DNA of 64,000 nucleotides from Solimonas flava DSM 18980 (GCF_000426685.1 NZ_AUFV01000001.1:496001-560000), one strand, 5' to 3'; shown: positions 10,529 through 19,382, counted from the stretch's first letter. Notes: generated by a model not told the origin, from the sequence alone. A program made the numbers and translations.

Positions 10529-10564
10529 AAAAAAATGCGCGGCCGTCTCGCGAGGGCCGCGCAT
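10529..10564 (-). terminator. Rho-independent terminator of the OmpA-family gene
   Basis: ATGCGCGGCC (10535-10544) and GGCCGCGCAT (10555-10564) form a perfect 10-bp stem with a 10-base loop. On the minus strand the stem is followed by seven T (A-run 10529-10535). It lies 18 bases past the OmpA-family stop codon and before the metallophosphoesterase operon on the same strand. Confidence 0.9.
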
Positions 10565-10581
10565 GAACCGGTACCGAGCGC

Positions 10582-11817
10582 CTACTCGACGATCAGCTTG
10601 AACTCGACGCGGCGGTTCTTGGCGCGGCCCTCGGCCGTGTCGTTCGACGCGATCGGGTAGAACGGACCGTGGCCGGTGGCGACCAGACGGCTGCCGTCGA
10701 TGCCGCGCGCGATCAGATACTGGCGCACCGACTCGGCGCGCTCCTGCGACAGCATCAGGTTATAGGCGCGATCGCCGACGTTGTCGGTGTTGCCGACGAT
10801 CTGCACGTTGACGCCGTCCTGGTTCTTCAGCGTCGCCGCGACTTCGTCGAGCAGCTTGCGCGCGTCGTCGGTGAGGATCGCCGTGTTGTTGTCGAACTGC
10901 ACGCCGCTCATCGTCAGCGACTGCGCGACCATGCAGCCGCTGGCATCGACGCTCAGGCCGCGGCGCGTGCTCGGGCACTGGTCGACCTCGTCGGGCACGC
11001 CGTCGCCGTCCTCGTCGCCCGGCGTCGCCGGCGTCTCGCCGGTGACCGGACAACCATGGCCGTCGACCGGCGTGCCGGCCGCCGTGCCGGGGCAGAGGTC
11101 GGCGCCATCGAGCACGCCATCGCGATCTGAATCGACGCCGCAGTCGCTGCGGCCGGTGACCGGATCGACCACCGCGAGCTCGCATTCCTGCGCCGCCGAA
11201 ACATCGTGCGCCGGCTCCTTGAACAGGAAGAACAGCGGCAGCTGCAGACCGGCGGTGAAGCGGTAGTCGAGCAGGAAGTTCTTGTCGGTGCTCTGATCAT
11301 CGAACTGGCCGAGCGCGCGCGCCTCGACGCGGGCCGCCAGGCCCTTCCAGCCCAGCGGCAGCAGCACGCCGCCGCCGACGTTGAGGCCGAAGTGCTCGTG
11401 GCGATCGCCGAGCACGTCGTTCTGCACGACGCCGAGGCCGCCGAGCACGAAGGGCTTGAACTGGTAGCCGCCGCCGAAATTGCCGAAGCCCTGCTGGCCG
11501 AAGTCGTAGACCAGATCGAGCAGCAGGCCGGTCTGGTAGTCGCTCTTGCCGTCGAGATCGCGATCGCGCTTGAGGCTGTGCACCGTCACTTCGGCCGACA
11601 GATTCGGGTGACCGTACTCGCTGAGCGGCCAGCCGAACTGCAGCTGGAAGCCCTGGCCGTTGTCGGAATCGCGCGCCGAATCCGGAATCTCGTAAACGTA
11701 GCTGCCGCCGATGTACGGAATGTCATGGCCTTCCGTCGTCACCGCCGCCGCCGAACCCGCCCAGCCGATGGCCAGCGCCGCCCACACCCCGCCCGCAAAT
11801 CCCCGTTTGAAGCGCAT
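10582..11817 (-). CDS. OmpA-family outer membrane protein with thrombospondin type-3 repeats
   Basis: A 411-residue protein with a signal peptide (cleavage near AGSAAA-VTT, residue ~25). An N-terminal ~180 residues rich in aromatic/Gly strands form a predicted beta-barrel. A Ca-binding TSP3 linker has two repeats (DSDRDGVLDGADLCPG at ~230 and DEDGDGVPDEVDQCPS at ~270). A C-terminal OmpA peptidoglycan-binding domain follows (~305-411; NTDNVGDRAYNLMLSQERAE, GRAKNRRVEF). It anchors the outer membrane to the murein. An RBS GGGAGT precedes the ATG, a sigma-70-like promoter lies ~95 bases upstream, and a strong terminator follows. It is a monocistronic unit. Confidence 0.93.
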   Translation of the reverse strand: MRFKRGFAGGVWAALAIGWAGSAAAVTTEGHDIPYIGGSYVYEIPDSARDSDNGQGFQLQFGWPLSEYGHPNLSAEVTVHSLKRDRDLDGKSDYQTGLLLDLVYDFGQQGFGNFGGGYQFKPFVLGGLGVVQNDVLGDRHEHFGLNVGGGVLLPLGWKGLAARVEARALGQFDDQSTDKNFLLDYRFTAGLQLPLFFLFKEPAHDVSAAQECELAVVDPVTGRSDCGVDSDRDGVLDGADLCPGTAAGTPVDGHGCPVTGETPATPGDEDGDGVPDEVDQCPSTRRGLSVDASGCMVAQSLTMSGVQFDNNTAILTDDARKLLDEVAATLKNQDGVNVQIVGNTDNVGDRAYNLMLSQERAESVRQYLIARGIDGSRLVATGHGPFYPIASNDTAEGRAKNRRVEFKLIVE

Positions 11818-11910
11818 TGTCAGACTCCCAAAGTTGGACGCGATTGAGAACGCACGCAGCGTTCCGTCCTGCTCAGCTTGTTGATTGTCACCGCCTGCTG
11901 ATCGCGCGAC

Positions 11911-11938
11911 TCTATAGGATTCGCAACGGCAGCGGCAA
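11911..11938 (-). promoter_or_regulatory. Sigma-70-like promoter of the OmpA-family gene
   Basis: On the minus strand TTGCCG (11938-11933), a 16-base spacer, then TATAGA (11916-11911). Each hexamer matches consensus at four of six positions. The leader would be about 85-90 bases. Confidence 0.5.
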
Positions 11939-11973
11939 CCGCGCTCCGATGACAGCGCCTGAGCGCGCCGGCG

Positions 11974-12993
11974 CTAGCGGGACGCCGCCCGCAGCGCCTG
12001 CGCGCAGTCGTGCACCAGCGCGGGGCCGCGATAGATGAAACCGGTATAGATCTGCACGAGATCGGCGCCCGCTGCACGCTTGGCGCGCGCGCCCTCGGCG
12101 CTAGTGATGCCGCCGACGCCGATCAGCGCGAAATCCGTCCCGACGCGCGCGCGCAGCGCCGCGAGCGTGCGATCGGCGAGCGGCCGCAGCGGCGCGCCGG
12201 ACAGGCCGCCGGCTTCGCGCGCGCGCGGATCGGCTTCGAGCCCCGGCCGCGTGATCGTGGTGTTGGTCGCGATCAGGCCGGCGATGCCCGATTCGCGGGC
12301 GACGCGGGCGATCGCGTCGAGCTGTTCGTCATCGACGTCCGGGGCGATCTTGACCAGCAGCGGCGTGTGCTTGCCGTGCGTCTGCGCGAGGCGCTCGGCC
12401 TCGGCCTTCAGCTGCGTCAGCAGCTCGCGCAGCCGGTCCTCGCTCTGCAGCTCGCGCAGGTTCTTGGTGTTCGGCGAGGAAATGTTGACGGTGACGTAGC
12501 CCGCCGCGCGATAGACCTTGCGCAGGCCGATCAGGTAGTCGTCGGCGGCGCGCTCGATCGGCGTGTCGAAGTTCTTGCCGATGTTGATGCCGAGCACGCC
12601 GCGGTAATCGCTCTCGGCGACGCGTTCGAGCAGGTAGTCAACGCCTTTGTTGTTGAAGCCGAGCCGGTTGATGATCGCCTCATGCTCCGGCAGGCGGAAC
12701 ATGCGCGGTCGCGGATTGCCCGGCTGCGGCCGCGGCGTCACCGTGCCGATCTCGACGAAGCCGAAGCCGAGCCGGCTCCAGGCGCGCAGGCACTCGCCGT
12801 TCTTGTCGAGGCCGGCGGCGAGTCCGACGCGGTTGGCGAAGCGCAGGCCGAGCAGTTCGACCGGATCGTCGACCGGCGCGCGCGCGAACGGCAGCGTCGC
12901 CAGCGCCGGCGCACGGCGCAGCGTCTCGAGCGTCAGTTCGTGCGCGCGTTCGGCGTCGAGTCGGAACAGCAGCGAGCGGGCGGCGGCGTACAT
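11974..12993 (-). CDS. pyrD: Dihydroorotate dehydrogenase (quinone), class 2
   Basis: A 339-residue membrane-associated flavoenzyme oxidising dihydroorotate to orotate with ubiquinone in pyrimidine synthesis. The N-terminal helices (MYAAARSLLFRLDAERAHEL) are the class 2 membrane-binding segment. VGLAAGLDKNGE (about 57-68), VNISSPNTKNLREL (about 172) and the C-terminal IGVGGI/LVQIYTGFIYRGP FMN-phosphate region are present. Catalytic Ser falls in the ISSPNT region as usual for class 2. It follows ribA by about 107 bases on the same strand. Confidence 0.97.
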   Translation of the reverse strand: MYAAARSLLFRLDAERAHELTLETLRRAPALATLPFARAPVDDPVELLGLRFANRVGLAAGLDKNGECLRAWSRLGFGFVEIGTVTPRPQPGNPRPRMFRLPEHEAIINRLGFNNKGVDYLLERVAESDYRGVLGINIGKNFDTPIERAADDYLIGLRKVYRAAGYVTVNISSPNTKNLRELQSEDRLRELLTQLKAEAERLAQTHGKHTPLLVKIAPDVDDEQLDAIARVARESGIAGLIATNTTITRPGLEADPRAREAGGLSGAPLRPLADRTLAALRARVGTDFALIGVGGITSAEGARAKRAAGADLVQIYTGFIYRGPALVHDCAQALRAASR

Positions 12994-13100
12994 GGGTCAG
13001 TCTTCCGATCGGTGGCGGGCCGCATCGGCGCAGCTGCGGCCGGCGCGGCGAGCGGCAGTCAGTCGGCCGTGGCGGCCGGCACGGCCGGCCACGCGCCGGT

Positions 13101-13703
13101 TCAGTGCGGCGTGAACAGATGGCCGAGCTTGGCGGCCTTGGCGTCGAGGTAGCGCTCGTTGTACGGATTGCGGCCGCTTTCCAGCGGCACGCGCTCGACG
13201 ATCTCGACGCCATCGCGGCGCAGCGCGTCGAGCTTGCGCGGGTTGTTGGTCATCAGCCGGATGTGGCACAGGTCGAGTCGGCGCAGCAGCTCGACGGCCA
13301 GGCCGTACTCGCGGGCGTCGGCCGGAAAACCGAGCTGGTGATTGGCCTCGACTGTGTCGGCGCCGCGATCCTGCAGCTCATAGGCGCGGATCTTGTTACC
13401 CAGCCCGATGCCGCGTCCTTCCTGGCGCAGGTAAAGCACGGCGCCGCGGCCTTCCTCGGCGATCTTCTGCAGCGCCGCCTTGAGCTGCGCGCCGCAGTCG
13501 CAGCGCAGCGAAAACAGGGCGTCGCCAGTCAGGCATTCGGAGTGGACGCGGATCAGCGGCGGCGGACCGGACAGCTCGCCGAGCGCGATGACGACATGCT
13601 CCTTGCCGTCCGCGGCGCGGAAAACGGTGATCCGGAATTCGGCGAACGGCGTCGGCAGCTTCGACTCGGCGATCCGTTCCAGTACGTATTGAGGGGACTT
13701 CAA
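13101..13703 (-). CDS. ribA: GTP cyclohydrolase II (TTG start)
   Basis: A 200-residue enzyme converting GTP to the pyrimidine precursor of riboflavin, with release of formate and pyrophosphate. The zinc ligands follow C-x10-C-x-C ([20 protein letters not shown]). [16 protein letters not shown] and the arginine of the catalytic loop are intact. The longest open frame reaches 13853, but homology starts at [20 protein letters not shown] at 13703, with GAGAA a few bases upstream, gives a length close to E. coli RibA (196). I infer the TTG start. Confidence 0.94.
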   Translation of the reverse strand: MKSPQYVLERIAESKLPTPFAEFRITVFRAADGKEHVVIALGELSGPPPLIRVHSECLTGDALFSLRCDCGAQLKAALQKIAEEGRGAVLYLRQEGRGIGLGNKIRAYELQDRGADTVEANHQLGFPADAREYGLAVELLRRLDLCHIRLMTNNPRKLDALRRDGVEIVERVPLESGRNPYNERYLDAKAAKLGHLFTPH

Positions 13704-13871
13704 AGCGTTCTCGCGGTTCTGCGGTGCGGGTGGCGACGGGCTTCGAGGGTCCGCCACCCCGGCATGCACCGGTACGGGGCGCCAAGCATAACCGACTCGG
13801 GCCCTCGCCCGCCCCGCCGCCAGCGTGCCGCCCCGCCGGCGGCGGAGCGGCATGCTAGCGGCGGACGCGGC

Positions 13872-15293
13872 TTACTGGCCGAAGAAGTTCTGGCCGCAGA
13901 CGCGCAGCGTGCGGCCGTTGACCGCGCTGGCCGCCGGCGAGGCGAAGAACGTCACCGCCTCGGCGATGTCCTGCGGCAGGCCGCCCTGCGACAGCGAGTT
14001 GATGCGGCGGCCGACTTCGCGCGGGCCGAACGGCATCGCCGCGGTCATCGCCGTCTCGATGAAGCCCGGCGCCACCGCGTTGATCGCGCCGCCGCGGCGC
14101 GCGAAGGTCGAGGCCATGGCATCGACGTAACCGATCACGCCGGCCTTGGTCGCGCCGTAGTTGGTCTGGCCGGCGTTGCCGCCGATGCCGCCGATCGACG
14201 AAATGCAGACCACGCGCGCGCCGTCGCGGAAGCCTTCCTTGAGCAGGCCCTCGTTGATCTTCAGGATCGCGCCGAGGTTGATGTTCAGCACCATGTCCCA
14301 GAAGTGCGCCGGCATGTTGCGCAGCATCTTGTCGCGCGTGATGCCGGCGTTGTGGACGACGATATCGAGACCGCCGAAGTTCTTGCCGACCTCGGACGCG
14401 ATGCGGGTGGCCGCGTCCGGCGCGGTGACGTCGAGCGCCAGGCCGACGCCGCCGATCTTGGCCATGGTCTCGCCGAGGCCGCCTTCGGCCGACGGATGAT
14501 CCATGCCGATGACCTTGGCACCTTCGCGCGCCAGCGTCTCGGCGATCGACGCGCCGATGCCGCGCGCGGCGCCGGTGACCAGCGCGATCTTGCCTTCGAG
14601 GCTGCCCGGCAGCGCGACGCCGCGCGTCTGCGGCGCTGCCAGCGGCAGGACCTGGCCGGTGACATAAGCCGAATGCGGTGTCAGGAAAAACCGCAGCACC
14701 GGATCGATCGCCTCGTCGGCACCGGTCGGCACCTCGATCAGATTGGCGGTCGTGCCGTTCTTGCCGACTTCCTTGCCGAGCGAGCGGATGAAGCCGCGCA
14801 GCGCCGTCGACGCGGTCTTGGCGGCGACGTCCTGCAGCGACTCGGGCGCGCGCGACAGCAGCAGGATGCGGCCGTTGGCGGCGATGCCGCGCAGCACCGG
14901 CTGCACGAAATCGTAGAGCTCGCGCAGCTGCGCCGGCGACGACAGGCCGGAGGCGTCGAACACCACCGCGTGGTTGCGCGGCTCGCCGGCGCCGTCGGCC
15001 GGATTGCCGTGCACGGTGATGCGCAGGGCCGCGGCGGCTTCCTTAAGCGGCGCCAGCCCGGAATGCTCGGGCACGATGCGCAGCGTCGCGCCGGCGCCGC
15101 TCAAGGCGGACAGCAGCGGGCCGACCAGCGTCGCGCCGCGGCTCGAACCGACCAGCACCGCCTTGCCGTCGAGCGGCTGCGACTCCCACGGACCGTCGGC
15201 GCGCTTCAGGCGCGGCGGCGTCGGCAGGCCGATCATCGCCGCCAGGCTCTTGCCGAAGGAGGAATGCGTGAATTCGAGATAACGGTCGTTCAT
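13872..15293 (-). CDS. High-molecular-weight FabG-like 3-oxoacyl-ACP reductase, two Rossmann domains
   Basis: A 473-residue SDR protein starting MNDRYLEFTHSSFG, the N-terminus of the long FabG-like family (FabG4/HMwFabG type). Residues ~35-205 form a degenerate Rossmann half (AVLVGSSRGATLVG) without an SDR active site. Residues ~215-473 are the active SDR: VTGAARGIGASI, HNAGITRDKML, Ser in ISSIGG, Tyr-x3-Lys in TNYGATKAG. Family knowledge: these reduce long-chain 3-oxoacyl thioesters, often as CoA rather than ACP, using NAD(H). A longer frame begins at TTG 15323 and has no homology support. It is monocistronic and divergent from the membrane protein gene at 15600. Confidence 0.88.
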   Translation of the reverse strand: MNDRYLEFTHSSFGKSLAAMIGLPTPPRLKRADGPWESQPLDGKAVLVGSSRGATLVGPLLSALSGAGATLRIVPEHSGLAPLKEAAAALRITVHGNPADGAGEPRNHAVVFDASGLSSPAQLRELYDFVQPVLRGIAANGRILLLSRAPESLQDVAAKTASTALRGFIRSLGKEVGKNGTTANLIEVPTGADEAIDPVLRFFLTPHSAYVTGQVLPLAAPQTRGVALPGSLEGKIALVTGAARGIGASIAETLAREGAKVIGMDHPSAEGGLGETMAKIGGVGLALDVTAPDAATRIASEVGKNFGGLDIVVHNAGITRDKMLRNMPAHFWDMVLNINLGAILKINEGLLKEGFRDGARVVCISSIGGIGGNAGQTNYGATKAGVIGYVDAMASTFARRGGAINAVAPGFIETAMTAAMPFGPREVGRRINSLSQGGLPQDIAEAVTFFASPAASAVNGRTLRVCGQNFFGQ

Positions 15294-15599
15294 CGTGACG
15301 GGTCCGGACGCAGAAAGGGTCAAGGAATGGGCAAAATGCGAAGGCTGCGATTATGGCAAGCGCCCGGTCCAGCCGACAGCGCAGCGCCACCACTGCGGTG
15401 CGACGCAAACGCCATTGACGCCCGCCGGGAGTGCAACGATAGTGAGCCGCCCGTGGCGGTCCGATTCTTCCGGGACAGACCGACGGCATGATGACCGTGC
15501 CCGGACTGCAAGCCCCGTCTGCAGGGCGCGCGCAGGCGGCGCCGCGGCATCATCCGCACACACTACAATTTCAACGAAATACTTCGGTTGGGGTCATTC
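15294..15599. other. Divergent intergenic region, no gene found
   Basis: 306 bases between the long FabG-like gene and the Ala/Pro-rich membrane protein gene. I see no convincing ORF or RNA. A TACAAT (15564-15569) 31 bases before the plus-strand gene could be a -10 element, but no matching -35 is visible. Confidence 0.4.
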
Positions 15600-16445
15600 A
15601 TGACGAAAGGCTGGAAGATCGCCGCGCTCGCGGTCGTCATCGGCGTCGGCACTTATGCCGTCCTCAAGCTGCTGCTGCCGCATCACAAGACTGAAGTGAC
15701 GCTGGAGGGCCTGATCCCTGCCGACACGGTGTTCTCCGGAACGCTGCAGTCGCCGGCCGAGGTGGCCGCCGCGACCGCGACGCCGGGCGCCGAGCAGGCC
15801 GGCGCGGCCGAGGCGAGCGCCAGCGGCCCGGCGGTCAACACCGACGACGCGGCGGCACCCGCCGCCGAAGCGCCGGCCGCGGAGGCCGCCACGGCCGCCG
15901 CCGACAGCGCGGCGCCGGCACCTGAAGCCGAGCCGGCGCCCGCGACCGAAGTCGCAGCCGCCACGCCGCCGGCCGAAGCCGAGCCGAAGCCGGCCCCGGC
16001 AGCGGAAGCCGCGCCGGCGCCGGCCGAGCCGCCGGCGGCCGCCAGCCCGGTCGCCAAGGCGCGCCCGGCGCCGGCGAAAACGGCCGCGAAAAAGGCCGGC
16101 GCCGACGGCAAGCGCGATCTCAACGCCTCGCCGTGGTGGCAGTCCGGCAGCAGCAGCGGACTGCAGATCGTCTACGCCGGCTCCGCCGCCTACCGGCGCG
16201 CGGTCGTGGTGATGGGCAACGGCGCCTTCGGCGACGCCGGCAGCGCCAACCAGCACATCCGCGTGCTCGACGGCAACGGCAAGCGTGTGTCCGGCAGCTG
16301 GGAAGTCAGCTCCAACAACAAGACCATGCTGCTGTTCCCGGTGGCCCGCAACGGCCGCTATCAGCTCGTTATCGACGGCGGCCTGGCGGATGCGCAGAAC
16401 CGCACGCTCGGCCAGAGCCTGAAGGGCAGCGTCCAGGTCCAGTAG
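15600..16445 (+). CDS. Membrane-anchored protein with Ala/Pro/Glu-rich linker, unknown function
   Basis: A 281-residue protein. Residues ~5-25 (WKIAALAVVIGVGTYAVLKLLL) form one N-terminal membrane segment. Residues ~50-170 are almost entirely Ala, Pro, Glu with Lys near the end: a long extended linker like those of TonB or of envelope-spanning anchors. The C-terminal ~105 residues (NASPWWQSG...GLQIVYAGSAAYRRAVVVMGNGAF...GSWEVSSNNKTMLLFPV...GRYQLVIDGGLADAQNRTLG) form a compact beta-rich domain I do not recognise; its end resembles a Big/fibronectin-like module that pairs a change with its inverse. It is probably periplasmic. The start is ATG 15600. Confidence 0.7.
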   Translation: MTKGWKIAALAVVIGVGTYAVLKLLLPHHKTEVTLEGLIPADTVFSGTLQSPAEVAAATATPGAEQAGAAEASASGPAVNTDDAAAPAAEAPAAEAATAAADSAAPAPEAEPAPATEVAAATPPAEAEPKPAPAAEAAPAPAEPPAAASPVAKARPAPAKTAAKKAGADGKRDLNASPWWQSGSSSGLQIVYAGSAAYRRAVVVMGNGAFGDAGSANQHIRVLDGNGKRVSGSWEVSSNNKTMLLFPVARNGRYQLVIDGGLADAQNRTLGQSLKGSVQVQ

Positions 16446-16477
16446 CCTCGGCACTGCACGCCGGAACCCGGCGGCCC

Positions 16478-16518
16478 GGATCAGGCGGGCCCGGATCAGG
16501 CGGACTTGGATCAGGCGG
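16478..16518 (+). repeat. Three tandem 15-bp repeats
   Basis: GGATCAGGCGG recurs at 16478, 16493 and 16508, an exact 15-base period with variable GCCC/ACTT fillers. It lies 32 bases after a stop codon, in the gap before the next gene. Confidence 0.9.
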
Positions 16519-16585
16519 CGGCGAACTTCCTCGCCGCCGCCGCGTTCCAAGCCAGGCCGCCGATGCGGCAGCACCCGAGCCCGCC

Positions 16586-16918
16586 GTGAGCCTTCCACAC
16601 CCGCAGCCCCTCGCCCGCGACGAGCAACTGCTCGAACGCCTGCTGTCGACCTCGGCGTCGATGACCGGCGTGTGCGTCGCCTTGCTGTCGGTGGTGCAGA
16701 TCATCGCCGACTCGCGCAAGATCCAGACGCTCGCCGACGACGCGCTGGCGGTCGATTCGCTGTTCTTCCTGGTCTGCTGCTATCTCGCGATCTGGGCGCT
16801 GCGCACGCGCGATCCGGCGCGCGCGCATCTGCTGTCGAAGACCGTCGACTACCTGTTCCTGACCGGCATGACCGGACTGGTCGTGATCGGCTTCATGATC
16901 GTCTACACGATCTTCTGA
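16586..16918 (+). CDS. Small inner-membrane protein, unknown function
   Basis: 110 residues with a GTG start at 16586 chosen because homology-like content begins there (SLPHPQPLARDEQLLERLL). Two or three hydrophobic helices are visible: SASMTGVCVALLSVVQII (about 23-40), SLFFLVCCYLAIWALRT (about 58-74) and YLFLTGMTGLVVIGFMIVYTI (about 88-108). No motif that I recognise. The gap to the preceding gene contains the 15-bp tandem repeats. Confidence 0.6.
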   Translation: MSLPHPQPLARDEQLLERLLSTSASMTGVCVALLSVVQIIADSRKIQTLADDALAVDSLFFLVCCYLAIWALRTRDPARAHLLSKTVDYLFLTGMTGLVVIGFMIVYTIF

Positions 16919-17015
16919 GGTTCCGGCCGGTCGCCGGGGCCGACGACCACGGCGCGGCTTTTGCGAGCGTACAATCGCCGCCCTTTTTGGCCGCTCCGAA
17001 CGCTCTCCTGCCCTC

Positions 17016-18080
17016 GTGGACATCGCCATCATCGGCGCCAACGGCGATGTCGGCCGCCAGCTCGCCGTCCAGATCATCGCCCGCCGCCTGCTGACGCCGC
17101 GCGCACGCCTGCAGCTGATCGGCCGCCGCGGCGGCGGCAGCGAGCGCGCACTGCACGGCCTGCGCGCCGATCTCTACGACGCCTTCGCCGAAATCACGCC
17201 GGAAATCGACGTCGGCCTGGCGCCCGAGGACGTCGCCGCCGACCTGATCCTGTTTGCCGCCGGCAGCACGGTATCGACTTCACCGCAGCAGATCGTCGAT
17301 CGCCGCGAGCTGGCGCAGGGCAATCGCGCGGTGTTCGAGGCCTACGCCCGCAGCCTCGCCGAGCGCGGCCACGGCGAGGAGATCGTCGTCGTCGTCACCA
17401 ATCCGGTCGAGCTGGGCGTCGCCGTGTTCGCGCGCTACCTCGGCCGGCATCGCGTGATCGGCATGGGCGCCTATCAGGATTCGATGCGCCTGCGCCGCGA
17501 GATCGCCGCCGACCTCGGCGTGCGCCGGCAGCGCGTGCAGGCCTATGCGCTCGGCGAGCACGGCGACGCGCTGGTGCCGATGCTGTCGAGCCTGTGGATC
17601 TACGGCTTCGACGAGGCCGAGAACGCGCAGACGCGCGAACGCCTGCGCGGCGGCCATTCCGCCTCCGGCTTCGCCGGCCGCCTCGCCACCGAGAAGAAGG
17701 TGCTGCGCGCGCTGCTCGCCGAACAGCGCGTGTCGGAAGCGTTCCGCCACGCCGAAAGCCTGCCGGCGACGCTGCGTGCCGTGCTGCTGCCGCTGATCAC
17801 GCATATCTCCGGCGCCAAGACTGCGGTGTCGACCGCCTCGGTGACCACCGAGCTGGTCGAGGTGATCCTGTCCGGCGGCCAGAGCGTGATCCCGGCGCAG
17901 GTGCAGCTCGCCGACGGCGACTGGTTCGGCCCGCCCGGCGTGCTCGGCGTGCCGGTGATGTTCGGCCTGCGCGGCTGGTCGCGGACCACCGACCTCGAAC
18001 TCGAAGCCGACGAGCGTGTCGCCCTGCTCGATGCGGCCGGCCGCATCGCCGCTCAGCTCAAGGACTGGGGCCATGACTGA
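17016..18080 (+). CDS. Malate/lactate dehydrogenase-like NAD(P) oxidoreductase
   Basis: A 354-residue LDH/MDH superfamily protein with a GTG start at 17016. The dinucleotide loop is GANGDVGRQLA (residues 7-17). Strand 2 ends in IGRRGGG instead of an acidic residue, which would suit NADP(H) better than NAD(H). The active-site set VTNPVELGVAVF, DSMRLRRE (substrate-binding Arg) and GEHGDALVP (catalytic His) is present. Length exceeds classical MDH (~312-330). The substrate is uncertain: malate is the default guess. It overlaps an ACT-domain gene by 8 bases, suggesting they act together. Confidence 0.85.
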   Translation: MDIAIIGANGDVGRQLAVQIIARRLLTPRARLQLIGRRGGGSERALHGLRADLYDAFAEITPEIDVGLAPEDVAADLILFAAGSTVSTSPQQIVDRRELAQGNRAVFEAYARSLAERGHGEEIVVVVTNPVELGVAVFARYLGRHRVIGMGAYQDSMRLRREIAADLGVRRQRVQAYALGEHGDALVPMLSSLWIYGFDEAENAQTRERLRGGHSASGFAGRLATEKKVLRALLAEQRVSEAFRHAESLPATLRAVLLPLITHISGAKTAVSTASVTTELVEVILSGGQSVIPAQVQLADGDWFGPPGVLGVPVMFGLRGWSRTTDLELEADERVALLDAAGRIAAQLKDWGHD

Positions 18081-18519
18081 AAGCCTGCCGCTGCGCCACG
18101 TGGTGTACGTCGTCGAGGTCGCCGAGAAGCCGGGCATCGTGCACGCGCTCGCCGCCGTGTTCGCGCATCGCGGCCTGAGCATGCGCTCGTTCATCGCCGA
18201 CGCGGTGCGCCGGCCGCCGCGCATCCTGATTCCGTTCGAGGGCACGCCGCGCCAGTGCCGGCTGCTGGCGCAGGTAATCGCACGCCTGCACGACGTGCTC
18301 GGCCTGCGCGTGCTCGACGCCGGCGCAGCGGAGCTGCAGGCCTCGGCGCTGTGCCGGCTCGACGCGCCGCCGCCGGCGCTGGCCGGAATCAGCTGGCGCG
18401 AAGGCGGCGACGGCACCTGGCAGATGAGCGGCGCCTACCTCGCCGTCGATCGCGCGCTCGCCGAGCTGGCGGCCGGCGGCCAGCTGCGCGAGTCGTTCCG
18501 CACCCTCGCCGTGCTCTAA
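18073..18519 (+). CDS. ACT-domain protein, possible regulator of the upstream dehydrogenase
   Basis: 148 residues. [32 protein letters not shown] (residues ~9-40) is an ACT-type ligand-binding domain: strand, PGI turn, helix, and a conserved-type G before strand 2. The C-terminal half is not recognisable. The start ATG 18073 lies inside the dehydrogenase gene (8-base overlap), so translational coupling is likely. ACT domains bind amino acids and regulate metabolic enzymes; the ligand here is unknown. No catalytic domain is attached. Confidence 0.75.
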   Translation: MTESLPLRHVVYVVEVAEKPGIVHALAAVFAHRGLSMRSFIADAVRRPPRILIPFEGTPRQCRLLAQVIARLHDVLGLRVLDAGAAELQASALCRLDAPPPALAGISWREGGDGTWQMSGAYLAVDRALAELAAGGQLRESFRTLAVL

Positions 18520-18605
18520 ACGGCGCCGACGCAGGGGCGCCGCGCGGCGCCGGCGGCGGTTTCATAGAATCGCGGGCAGAACCCATCCGCAGAGGAGAAG
18601 CCCGC

Positions 18606-19382
18606 ATGTCCACCCGTCTGTTCGATCTCGCCGGCCGCGTCGCCATCGTCACCGGCGCGTCGCGCGGCATCGGCGCCGCCACCGCCCGCCTGCTCGCCGA
18701 ACAGGGCGCGCACGTGGTGCTCGCGTCGCGCAAGATCGAGGATCTCGAAAAGGTCCGCGACGAGATCGCCGCCGCCGGCGGCAAGGCCAGCGCGATCGCC
18801 GCGCACGCCGGCGTCAGCGAGGATCTGCAGCGTCTCGTCGCCGAAACCGTCGCCGCGCTCGGCCGGCTCGACATCCTCGTCAACAACGCCGCCACCAACC
18901 CGCATTTCGGCCACGTCGCCGAAACGCCGATGGCGATGGTCGACAAGACCGTACAGGTCAACCTGCGCGGCTACTTCGAGCTGTCCTCGCTTGCCGCCCG
19001 GCAGATGAAGCAGCACGGCGGCGGCGCGATCGTCAACATCGCCAGCATCAACGGCGTCAAGCCGGGCCTCTACCAGGGCATCTACTCGATCACCAAGGCC
19101 GCCGTCATCAGCATGACGCAGTCCTTCGCCAAGGAATGCGCGTCCTGGAACGTGCGCGTCAACGCCGTGCTGCCGGGCCTCACCGACACCAAGTTCGCGT
19201 CGGCGCTGACCAAGAACGAGCAGATCCTCAAGCCGGCGCTGCAGATGATTCCGCTCGGCCGCATGGCGCAGCCGCAGGAGATCGCGCCGGCGGTGCTGTT
19301 CCTGGCCTCCGACGCGGCCAGCTACGTCACCGGCACGACGCTGACCGTCGACGGCGGCCTGATCGGCTGCGGCGGCCTGTAA
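18606..19382 (+). CDS. Short-chain dehydrogenase/reductase
   Basis: A 258-residue classical [16 protein letters not shown] (residues ~15-27) is the cofactor loop, LVNNAATNP the NNAG-type motif (about 92), Ser lies in IASINGVKP (about 144) and Tyr-x3-Lys in [11 protein letters not shown] (about 158-168), with the C-terminal [14 protein letters not shown]. An RBS AGGAGAAG ends 7 bases before the ATG at 18606, which decides the start over the longer open frame. The substrate is unknown. It follows the ACT gene by 86 bases and converges on qor. Confidence 0.9.
   Translation: MSTRLFDLAGRVAIVTGASRGIGAATARLLAEQGAHVVLASRKIEDLEKVRDEIAAAGGKASAIAAHAGVSEDLQRLVAETVAALGRLDILVNNAATNPHFGHVAETPMAMVDKTVQVNLRGYFELSSLAARQMKQHGGGAIVNIASINGVKPGLYQGIYSITKAAVISMTQSFAKECASWNVRVNAVLPGLTDTKFASALTKNEQILKPALQMIPLGRMAQPQEIAPAVLFLASDAASYVTGTTLTVDGGLIGCGGL

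Noticed and set aside
13104-15491. 795-codon plus-strand open frame
   Set aside because: It runs antisense to ribA and the long FabG-like gene and has the Arg/Ala/Gly-biased composition of a GC-rich shadow frame.
16478-16518. Possible CRISPR-like array
   Set aside because: Units are 15 bp with 4-base fillers; there are no spacers of usual length and no cas genes.
16446-16585. Coding of the 15-bp repeats as a Gly/Ser-rich protein segment
   Set aside because: The frame is open through the repeats (PGSGGPGSGG), but no start with an RBS precedes it and the upstream part is a shadow of the preceding gene.
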